From positions 1 to 7,030 of the forward strand of contig DGHP01000151.1 in the NCBI GenBank assembly GCA_002392705.1: 7,030 nt of DNA. Reading direction: 5' to 3'. Position numbers and translations under genes: made by a program. The notes beneath the pieces were generated by a model, which was not told where the DNA came from, did no database searches, and saw only the letters and a program-made list of their open reading frames with translations. Of this stretch, positions 1 to 5,351 are shown piece by piece; position 1 is the stretch's first letter; the number at the start of each line of letters is the position of its first letter. The DNA is from Lachnospiraceae bacterium UBA3845. GTDB lineage: Bacteria; Bacillota; Clostridia; Lachnospirales; Lachnospiraceae.

Positions 1-34
1 CGGGCATACAGCATAACAGCCTTATGGAGGAGAT

Positions 35-1114
35 ATGTTTGACCAGCTGAATGAGGTGACAGGAAGACTGGAGGAGATCATGCGCATGCTCTCAGAGCCG
101 GAGACCCTGAAAGATCCTGATCTTCTGCAGAAGCTGATGAAAGAGCAGGCGGCCCTTTCGCCGCTTGTGGAATGCTACCGGAAGCTTCAAAGAGCGGAGC
201 AGACCGCCGCGGACGCGCTGAAGATGCTCAGGGAGGAGTCTGACGAGGAGATGCTCGAGATGCTCCGCGAAGAGCTGTCTTCTTCGAAGGAGGAGGTCCT
301 GAAGCTGAAGGAGGAGCTGAAGATCATGCTTCTTCCGAAGGACCCGAACGATGAGAAGAATGTCGTCGTGGAGATCCGGGCAGGTGTCGGAGGGGATGAG
401 GCCGCTCTGTTTGCGGCTGAGATCTACCGCATGTATGCCCGTTACGCGGACCGGATGGGCTGGCGGGTGGAGCTTACTTCCGTCAGTGAGAACGGCCTGG
501 GCGGATTCAAGGAATGCGTGTTCCTGATCAACGGGCAGGGAGCCTACTCCAGGCTCAAGTACGAATCCGGCGTGCACAGGGTCCAGCGTGTACCCGAGAC
601 GGAATCGGGCGGAAGGATCCACACGTCCGCCGTGACGGTCGCAATCATGCCGCAGGCGGAGGAGATCGATTTCCACCTGGATTTAAGCGAATGCCGCTTC
701 GACGTGTTCAGGGCTTCCGGAAATGGCGGGCAGTGCGTCAATACGACGGATTCCGCGGTCCGGCTGACCCACATCCCTACAGGCATCGTGGTCAGCTGCC
801 AGGATGAAAAATCGCAGCTGAAGAATAAGGATAAGGCCCTGAAGGTGCTGCGCGCGAAGCTCTATCAGCTTGAACTTGACCGCCGCCACGACGCGGAGGC
901 GGAAGAGAGGCGAAGCCAGGTAGGCAGCGGCGACCGCTCAGAGAAGATCCGCACCTATAATTTCCCGCAGGGAAGAGTGACCGATCACAGAATTAAGCTG
1001 ACCCTTTACCGGATTGAACAGGTCATGGACGGCGACCTGGACGAGATCATCGACAGCCTGGCCGCAGCCGACCAGGCCAGGAAGCTTGCTTCCAGCGGCT
1101 CTGACGTGGCCTGA
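35..1114 (+). CDS. prfA: Peptide chain release factor 1 (RF1)
   Basis: This cytoplasmic factor recognises UAA and UAG stop codons in the ribosomal A site and triggers release of the finished peptide. The 359-residue length is normal for the family. The N-terminal part (about 1-110) is helical and charged. The codon-recognition tripeptide is P187-E188-T189, in the context [10 protein letters not shown]; PxT is the RF1 signature, whereas RF2 has SPF. The catalytic GGQ loop is G231-G232-Q233, followed by Cys234 where many RF1s have His or Ser, and then by [16 protein letters not shown]. The GGQ glutamine is normally methylated by PrmC, whose gene often lies just upstream of prfA in Firmicutes; only 34 bases of upstream sequence are present here. 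The start is supported by GGAGG at 26-30. The next gene follows after 49 bases with no terminator, so co-transcription is likely. The identification is very secure. Confidence 0.98.
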   Translation: MFDQLNEVTGRLEEIMRMLSEPETLKDPDLLQKLMKEQAALSPLVECYRKLQRAEQTAADALKMLREESDEEMLEMLREELSSSKEEVLKLKEELKIMLLPKDPNDEKNVVVEIRAGVGGDEAALFAAEIYRMYARYADRMGWRVELTSVSENGLGGFKECVFLINGQGAYSRLKYESGVHRVQRVPETESGGRIHTSAVTVAIMPQAEEIDFHLDLSECRFDVFRASGNGGQCVNTTDSAVRLTHIPTGIVVSCQDEKSQLKNKDKALKVLRAKLYQLELDRRHDAEAEERRSQVGSGDRSEKIRTYNFPQGRVTDHRIKLTLYRIEQVMDGDLDEIIDSLAAADQARKLASSGSDVA

Positions 1115-1163
1115 AGGCATCCTGCGCCGGGAACAGGAATTGATACAGAGAGGATAACAGACT

Positions 1164-2231
1164 ATGGCATCCTGGGAAGAGAATGTAAGAAAAGCAGTCC
1201 CGTATACACCGGGGGAGCAGCCGAAGATTGCCAATATCATCAAGCTGAATACAAATGAAAATCCCTATCCGCCTTCGCCCGCTGTCTTAAAGGCGCTTCG
1301 CGGAACGGACGTGGAGTATCTGCGCAGATATCCGGATCCGAAGTCCTTTGATCTGACAGAGGCTTTTGCGCGCCTTAACGGGATCAGCCCCGACAGAGTC
1401 TTCGCGGGCGTGGGTTCGGATGACGTGCTGGCCATGAGCTTCCTGACCTTCTTCAATTCAGACAGGCCGGTGCTCTTTCCCGATATCACCTATTCTTTCT
1501 ATGACGTATGGGCGGATCTGTTCCGGATTCCCTACAGGACGGTCCCTCTGGATGAGAATTTCAGAATCGTGAAAGAAGATTATTACGGGGAAAACGGAGG
1601 TATCGTGATCGCGAACCCGAATGCTCCGACCGGTATCGCGATGAAGCAGTCCGACCTGAGGGATATTATTGACCGCAACAGGGACGTGGTTGTGATTGTG
1701 GATGAAGCCTATATCGATTTCGGCGGTGAGAGCCTGCTCGGCCTGACAGCTGAATATGAGAACCTTCTTGTGGTACAGACTCTCTCCAAGTCCCGCGCGC
1801 TTGCGGGCATGCGGATCGGATTTGCGGCCGGAAGTGAGAAACTGATCCGGTATCTGAACGACGTCAAGTACTCTTTTAACTCCTATACGATGAATGACAG
1901 CGCCATCAGGGCAGGAGCGGCCGCGCTGGACGACCGGGAATATTTCGAGTATACGCGCGGCAGGATCATCGCCACCAGGGAGCGGTCAAAGAAAGAGATG
2001 GAAAAGCTGGGCTTTATCGTGACGGATTCCCGGTCCAATTTTCTTTTCGTAAGACATAAGGAAGCGGCGGCCAGGGATATTTTCCATGCCCTGAGGCAGG
2101 CCGGCATAATTGTTCGCTACTTTGATAAGCCAAGGATAGATAATTATCTCCGCATTACCGTCGGAACCGATGAGCAGATGGACACGCTCTTTGCTTTTCT
2201 GGCATCCTGGCTGAAAAAAGAAAAAGCCTGA
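1164..2231 (+). CDS. hisC: Histidinol-phosphate aminotransferase (HisC-type, PLP-dependent)
   Basis: This is a fold-type I, class I/II PLP aminotransferase of 355 residues, the usual HisC length. In histidine synthesis HisC converts imidazole acetol-phosphate plus glutamate to histidinol-phosphate plus 2-oxoglutarate. The visible landmarks, in order, are KLNTNENPYPPSP near the N terminus (substrate-binding loop), ANPNAPTG at 150-157, VDEAYIDFG with the PLP-ring Asp180 and Tyr183, TLSKSRALAGMRIG with the Schiff-base Lys209, and YLRITVGT near the C terminus carrying the carboxylate-binding Arg. An AGAGG-like site lies just upstream of the ATG. No other histidine gene is present: the neighbours are prfA and a membrane-protein gene. 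The in vivo substrate could therefore be histidinol-phosphate, an aromatic amino acid, or both, since this family is known to overlap in specificity. The family is certain; the precise substrate is inferred. Confidence 0.88.
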   Translation: MASWEENVRKAVPYTPGEQPKIANIIKLNTNENPYPPSPAVLKALRGTDVEYLRRYPDPKSFDLTEAFARLNGISPDRVFAGVGSDDVLAMSFLTFFNSDRPVLFPDITYSFYDVWADLFRIPYRTVPLDENFRIVKEDYYGENGGIVIANPNAPTGIAMKQSDLRDIIDRNRDVVVIVDEAYIDFGGESLLGLTAEYENLLVVQTLSKSRALAGMRIGFAAGSEKLIRYLNDVKYSFNSYTMNDSAIRAGAAALDDREYFEYTRGRIIATRERSKKEMEKLGFIVTDSRSNFLFVRHKEAAARDIFHALRQAGIIVRYFDKPRIDNYLRITVGTDEQMDTLFAFLASWLKKEKA

Positions 2232-2256
2232 AAGATCCGGAGGAGTATAATTCATT

Positions 2257-2757
2257 ATGACAAACGCACTTGCAACCTGGTTTGCCAACAATCTCGGCAC
2301 TGTCATGCCGGCCGAGCTGGTCGTCTTTATCGTATCCCTCTTTCCGATCCTGGAATGCAGAGGCGGGCTGATTGTGGCGGCCCTTCTGGGTGTAAAGATG
2401 ACAGCAGCGGTTCCGATCTGTATCGTGGGAAATGTACTGCCGGTTCCTTTTATTCTTCTTTTCCTGAAGGCGGTGCTTGAGTTTATGAAGAAGACCCGGC
2501 TGAGTTTTCTGGCGGAAAAGATAGAGGATCATGCCAGAAAGAAAAACAGGATCAGGGAACACGGCGAATTTCTGGGCCTGCTCCTCTTTGTCGGGATTCC
2601 TCTTCCGGGAACCGGCGCCTGGACAGGCTCCCTGGTCGCAACCCTGTTCGGCATGGACCATAAAAAGGCGGTTCCGGCCATTCTTCTCGGAGTTCTGATG
2701 GCAACCGTGATCATGACGGTATTTTCCTATGCCTTTCTGGCAAATGTAGTCGGATGA
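2257..2757 (+). CDS. PF06695 / COG2426 'small multi-drug export' family membrane protein
   Basis: This is a 166-residue integral membrane protein. Hydrophobic stretches lie at about 18-32, 38-74, 105-132 and 138-162. They are broken by a strongly charged, presumably cytoplasmic segment (about 78-104, rich in Lys, Arg and Glu). Family hallmarks are P30-x-x-E33-C-R35-G-G, G58-N59-x-x-P62-V63, and the glycine/proline loop P115-LPGTGAW-T123-G124, probably a re-entrant loop. The family name comes from annotation history and I know of no firm demonstration of drug export. From memory, structure-prediction work has linked this family to DedA-like transporters. The ATG has a good GGAGGAG site at 2239-2245. 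It follows the aminotransferase stop by 25 bases, which suggests translation from the same mRNA. Repeat copy A begins four bases after its stop codon. The family call is confident; the function is unknown. Confidence 0.87.
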   Translation: MTNALATWFANNLGTVMPAELVVFIVSLFPILECRGGLIVAALLGVKMTAAVPICIVGNVLPVPFILLFLKAVLEFMKKTRLSFLAEKIEDHARKKNRIREHGEFLGLLLFVGIPLPGTGAWTGSLVATLFGMDHKKAVPAILLGVLMATVIMTVFSYAFLANVVG

Positions 2758-2761
2758 GCGC

Positions 2762-2796
2762 CTAAGGAAACACTGATTATATCAGTGTTTCCTTAG
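2762..2796. repeat. 35-bp perfect palindrome heading copy A
   Basis: A 16-bp stem with a TAT loop begins four bases after the TGA of the PF06695 membrane-protein gene. In the transcript it would form a stable hairpin directly after the stop codon. It could slow 3' exonucleases or damp readthrough into the methyltransferase gene. The sequence after it, TGCCTCCGG, has no T-run, so intrinsic termination is not supported. It matches the copy B palindrome at 34 of 35 positions when copy B is read in reverse complement. Confidence 0.9.
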
Positions 2797-2943
2797 TGCC
2801 TCCGGCGGATCGCAGTGCTGCGCAGCGGAAGGCTTGCTTTGCAAGCCGCGCAGCACGCGGCTTTGAGCGCATTACGCGCTCAAAGATCGCTGATTCTACG
2901 GCATTAAAAGCTGTCAGTCAGAATAAATCAGCGTTTCCCTAAG
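2762..2943. repeat. Palindromic, hairpin-rich intergenic element, copy A
   Basis: The element opens with a perfect 16-bp inverted repeat, CTAAGGAAACACTGAT at 2762-2777 against 2781-2796, with a 3-base loop. Next come a nested hairpin (outer stem 2815-2823/2848-2856, inner stem 2831-2837/2841-2847 with loop TTT) and a perfect 10-bp hairpin (2861-2870/2876-2885). The right end, TCAGCGTTTCCCTAAG at 2928-2943, is an imperfect inverted copy of the left end. An 8-bp stem also pairs 2888-2895 with 2926-2933. The first 47 bases recur at 5082-5128 in inverted orientation. It encodes no transposase, so it resembles a MITE or REP/BIME-type element. No hairpin here is followed by a T-run, so these are not classical terminators. 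Exact boundaries and family name are not established. Confidence 0.75.
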
Positions 2944-3076
2944 CTTCTGCAGGCGCAAAAAGACTGCCGGGAACTGAGCAGTGCCGCCCCGGCCGGAGAG
3001 ACTGCGGCAGATAAACAGCTGAGCATGGACCGGAATTGGGGTAGACTTCGACGGCATGCCTGAGAGATGGATGACC

Positions 3077-3082
3077 GGGAGG
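3077..3082 (+). promoter_or_regulatory. Ribosome-binding site that decides the methyltransferase start
   Basis: GGGAGG lies six bases before the ATG at 3089. The in-frame upstream ATG at 3056 has no comparable site. Family members typically begin close to the (A/S)-Y-x-x-F-A-x-V-Y-D motif, which favours 3089. No convincing promoter was found between copy A and this site, so how the gene is transcribed is unresolved. Confidence 0.75.
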
Positions 3083-3088
3083 TGGGAT

Positions 3089-3907
3089 ATGGCTTCCTAT
3101 GAAAATTTTGCGGCAGTCTATGATACATTTATGGACAATGTCCCTTACAGGGACTGGGCTGCCTTTCTGACCGGCAGGCTCAGGGAATACGGGATCCATG
3201 ACGGCATCCTCCTGGATCTGGGCTGCGGAACAGGATCCCTGACACAGATCCTGGCTGAGGCCGGATATGATATGATAGGGGTGGACGCATCCTCCGACAT
3301 GCTGGAAATCGCTGCGGAGAAACAGGAAAAGACGCCCGGGATGGCGGGAAGGATTCTGTACCTGCTTCAGGATATGCGGGAATTTGAACTGTATGGGACG
3401 GTGCGGGCGGTCATCTCCAGCTGCGACAGCCTGAATTACCTGACAGCAGAGGAAGATCTGCTGCAGACGTTCCGGCTCGTCAACAACTATCTGGATCCCG
3501 GCGGTATCTTCCTTTTTGACATGAATACCGTCTATGCCTGTGAGAACCTGCTTGCGGATCATACATTTGCGGAAAACCGGGAAGACTGCAGCTTTATCTG
3601 GGAAAACTACTATGATCCGGAGAGTATGCTGAATGAATATGATCTGACTCTGTTTCTGCGCGCTGACGCCGGGACTTCAGGCCTGACGGACGATGGAGCC
3701 CGGGAGAGGGTTCCGGACCGGAGCCTCTGGCGGCGCTTTACGGAGACACATCTGGAGAGAGCTTACAGTCTTGATCAGGTAAAGAAACTGCTGGAGCGCG
3801 CGGGCATGGAATACATCGGTGCCTTTGACGGCTACAGCTCAAGGCCCTGCACGGCGCAGAGCGAGAGGATGCTGATTCTGGCCAGGGAACAGGGAAAGAA
3901 AGTCTGA
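3089..3907 (+). CDS. Class I SAM-dependent methyltransferase (YqeM-like)
   Basis: This is a 272-residue soluble methyltransferase with a Rossmann-like SAM-binding core. The N terminus, SYENFAAVYDTFMDNVPYRDW (residues 3-23), resembles the small Firmicute methyltransferases that include B. subtilis YqeM. Motif I is D43-L-G-C-G-T-G49. The acidic residue that contacts the SAM ribose is D66 in GVDASSDML. A QDMREFEL segment follows at 94-101 and a motif IV-like CDSLNYL at 112-118. The C-terminal half (about 140-272) is less conserved and probably forms the substrate cap; it contains FLFDMNT and WENYYDPE. The substrate is unknown. The open frame extends to an ATG at 3056 (11 more residues), but 3089 has the better ribosome-binding site. 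dapF follows after 64 bases with no terminator, so the two are probably co-transcribed. The family is certain; the target molecule cannot be read from the sequence. Confidence 0.88.
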   Translation: MASYENFAAVYDTFMDNVPYRDWAAFLTGRLREYGIHDGILLDLGCGTGSLTQILAEAGYDMIGVDASSDMLEIAAEKQEKTPGMAGRILYLLQDMREFELYGTVRAVISSCDSLNYLTAEEDLLQTFRLVNNYLDPGGIFLFDMNTVYACENLLADHTFAENREDCSFIWENYYDPESMLNEYDLTLFLRADAGTSGLTDDGARERVPDRSLWRRFTETHLERAYSLDQVKKLLERAGMEYIGAFDGYSSRPCTAQSERMLILAREQGKKV

Positions 3908-3971
3908 AAGGATCCCCGGGCCGCGGCAAAGAAGGGGAACCCTGCTGAGAAGAAGAAAAGGAGGAGACTGC

Positions 3972-4847
3972 ATGAAGTTTACGAAAATGCATGGAATCGG
4001 GAATGACTATGTCTATGTAAACGGATTTGAGGAGAAGATTCCGGATCCGGTATCAGCTGCCAGATTTGTCTCGGACCGCCATTTCGGAATCGGTTCGGAC
4101 GGCCTGATCATCATACAGCCTTCCGACAGGGCGGACTGCATGATGGAGATGTACAATGCGGACGGTTCCAGGGGGCAGATGTGCGGGAACGGGATCCGCT
4201 GCGTCGCGAAGTACGTTTACGACAACGGGATCGTTGACAGAACCCGGATTACGGTAGATACCCTTGCCGGAATCAAGACCCTCGATCTGAACCTGAAGGA
4301 CGGCAGAGTGGATACGGTCCGCGTTGATATGGGGGCGCCGATCCTGGCTCCGGAAAAGATACCGGTCGATCCGGGTGACTACCAGTATCTTCCCCTGGAT
4401 GAGGTAAAGCCTTACGGAAGGATTATCCGGAACGCCTTTATCAAGGTTACGGAGGATACGGGAATGTACGGCACCTGCGTATCCATGGGCAATCCCCACT
4501 GTGTGGTTCCGGTTGAGAACCTGGAAAACTTCAATATCCGCTATTACGGCCCTCTTTTTGAGTACAATCCGATATTCCCGGAGCGGATCAATACCGAGTT
4601 CATCACCGTTACAGACCGGAAAAACATCTCCATGCGCGTCTGGGAACGCGGAAGCGGAGAGACCTGGGCCTGCGGAACGGGAGCCTGTGCGGCCGCCGTT
4701 GCGGGCGTTCTCAACGACTGGACCGATCGGACCGTGACGGTTCATTTAAGGGGCGGAAACCTTGCGATCGAATGGGATGAGGAACGCAATACAGTGTTTA
4801 TGACCGGAAGCGCGACAAAAGTATTTGACGGCGAGATCGACCTGTAA
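3972..4847 (+). CDS. dapF: Diaminopimelate epimerase
   Basis: DapF is a PLP-independent cytoplasmic racemase that converts LL-diaminopimelate to meso-diaminopimelate. This is the precursor of lysine and the cross-linking residue of many peptidoglycans. The two-lobed enzyme uses a pair of cysteines as base and acid. Both are present: Cys71 in MCGNGIRC and Cys234 in WACGTGACAAAV. Other landmarks are KMHGIGNDYVY at the N terminus with substrate-binding Asn11, FGIGSDG, NADGSRGQ, SMGNPHC, INTEFI and E225-R-G-S-G-E-T231 just before the second Cys. At 291 residues it is slightly longer than the E. coli enzyme (about 274). The extra length seems to lie between the lobes, in the region with DPGDYQYLPLDEVKPYGRIIR, as in other clostridial members. 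A strong GGAGGAG at 3960-3966 sets the start. It is the last gene before a terminator, and no other lysine gene lies in the window. Confidence 0.98.
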   Translation: MKFTKMHGIGNDYVYVNGFEEKIPDPVSAARFVSDRHFGIGSDGLIIIQPSDRADCMMEMYNADGSRGQMCGNGIRCVAKYVYDNGIVDRTRITVDTLAGIKTLDLNLKDGRVDTVRVDMGAPILAPEKIPVDPGDYQYLPLDEVKPYGRIIRNAFIKVTEDTGMYGTCVSMGNPHCVVPVENLENFNIRYYGPLFEYNPIFPERINTEFITVTDRKNISMRVWERGSGETWACGTGACAAAVAGVLNDWTDRTVTVHLRGGNLAIEWDEERNTVFMTGSATKVFDGEIDL

Positions 4848-4866
4848 AAAGCATGACCGGCTGAAG

Positions 4867-4893
4867 AAAAAGAGCGGGAGACCGCTCTTTTTT
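4867..4893 (+). terminator. Rho-independent terminator after dapF
   Basis: The GC core AGAGCGG (4871-4877) pairs with CCGCTCT (4882-4888) across a GAGA tetraloop. The stem extends to about 11 bp through flanking A/T pairs, and a run of six T (4888-4893) follows. It starts 20 bases after the dapF stop and closes the upstream transcription unit. Confidence 0.95.
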
Positions 4894-5206
4894 AATGCTT
4901 TCCGGCAGATCTTCCGCTGATGTTCACGGGCCTTTGCGCATCAGGCCTTATGCATATTCCGCCTGGCAGCTTTGCAGCCTTAGAGGATAGCTTACAGAGC
5001 AGATCATCCGTGCTGCGCAGCACTGCGTCTACGCTGCCGCTTCGGTCGGCGCTAAACGAACGTCCACTGGACGTTCAGCGCCCGTCGGAGACACTAAGGA
5101 AACACTGATATAAGCAGTGTTTCCTTAGATGCTTCTGCCTGAGGCGTGAATGGTAACACTCTGACCATGTTTTAAATTTTAAAGACCAATTTTTTACAAA
5201 ACAGGC
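4894..5206. other. Non-coding intergenic region holding copy B
   Basis: I see no gene here. The stretch 4894-5009 contains weak hairpins, for example GGCCT at 4929-4933 with AGGCC at 4943-4947, and an imperfect GGCAGC-TTT-GCAGCC stem near 4964-4978. The short open frame at 4920-5108 runs through the repeat and has no ribosome-binding site or protein-like composition. From about 5160 the base composition shifts to A/T-rich, which may act as an UP-element for the promoter downstream. Confidence 0.7.
5010..5128. repeat. Palindromic, hairpin-rich intergenic element, copy B (inverted relative to copy A)
   Basis: At its right end is a 14-bp inverted repeat, CTAAGGAAACACTG at 5094-5107 against 5115-5128, with a 7-base loop. 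In reverse complement, 5128-5082 matches copy A 2762-2808 at 44 of 47 positions. GCAGTGCTGCGCAGC (5026-5012 in reverse complement) is identical to copy A 2812-2826. Between these shared blocks copy B carries 55 bases (5027-5081) where copy A has only three. This insert contains its own nested hairpin (5048-5053/5077-5082 outside, 5059-5065/5069-5075 inside). The left boundary is uncertain: CTTAGAGGATAGCTTA at 4979-4994 is a possible degenerate terminal repeat, matching the copy A right end at 11 of 16 positions. Confidence 0.75.
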
Positions 5207-5235
5207 TTGATTTGTTAACAATTCTGTGATAAAGT
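5207..5235 (+). promoter_or_regulatory. Probable sigma-A promoter of the NlpC/P60 gene
   Basis: TTGATT (5207-5212) is a good -35 box. A 17-base spacer leads to TAAAGT (5230-5235), a moderate -10 box. An A/T-rich tract at 5168-5200 precedes it. Transcription would start near 5242. This is the only convincing promoter upstream of the gene, and a strong terminator lies before it, so the gene should have its own transcript. The spacer contains the perfect palindrome TTGTTAACAA (5212-5221), a possible operator. Confidence 0.6.
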
Positions 5236-5241
5236 TTAGAA

Positions 5242-5351
5242 AATTGGTGCATTTTTTTATGCATCAGCTCATGTGTATGGGAGACTTGCAGGACTGGCCT
5301 GGGATGGATGTAATCTTGAGACCATCACAGCAAAGGAGGTTTTGATAAATA
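5242..5351 (+). promoter_or_regulatory. Leader of about 110 nt with hairpins and a strong ribosome-binding site
   Basis: A 7-bp stem with a T-rich loop (5246-5252/5259-5265, one G-T pair) lies near the presumed 5' end. A second short stem, GATGG/CCATC (5303-5307/5322-5326), sits just before AAAGGAGGT (5332-5340), a near-perfect ribosome-binding site 11 bases from the ATG. The leader could affect mRNA stability or translation. I could not match it to a known riboswitch. Confidence 0.45.

Noticed and set aside
1..34. Tail of an upstream gene, possibly prmC
   Set aside because: prmC often precedes prfA in Firmicutes, and one frame stops at 14-16. Only a few codons are present, so no assignment can be supported.
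2762..2796. Palindrome after the PF06695 gene as a Rho-independent terminator
   Set aside because: The stem is strong, but CCTTAGTGCC follows instead of a T-run, and the same sequence recurs elsewhere as a repeat.
2762..2943. CRISPR array or insertion sequence with its own transposase
   Set aside because: The repeats are internal hairpins, not regularly spaced direct repeats with unique spacers, and no transposase reading frame is present.
3056..3088. Upstream ATG at 3056 as the methyltransferase start
   Set aside because: It lacks a good ribosome-binding site. The 11 extra residues do not resemble the family N terminus, whereas 3089 has GGGAGG at the right distance.
4053..4745. Antisense open frame of 230 codons opposite dapF
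   Set aside because: It is a shadow of dapF codon usage. dapF has both catalytic cysteines and all family motifs.
4920..5108. 62-codon open frame between dapF and the NlpC/P60 gene
   Set aside because: It runs through the palindromic repeat copy B, has no ribosome-binding site and reads as low-information sequence.
5242..5351. c-di-AMP (ydaO-type) riboswitch upstream of the NlpC/P60 gene
   Set aside because: This would fit the gene type, but the leader lacks the conserved purine-rich core blocks of that class and is short for it.
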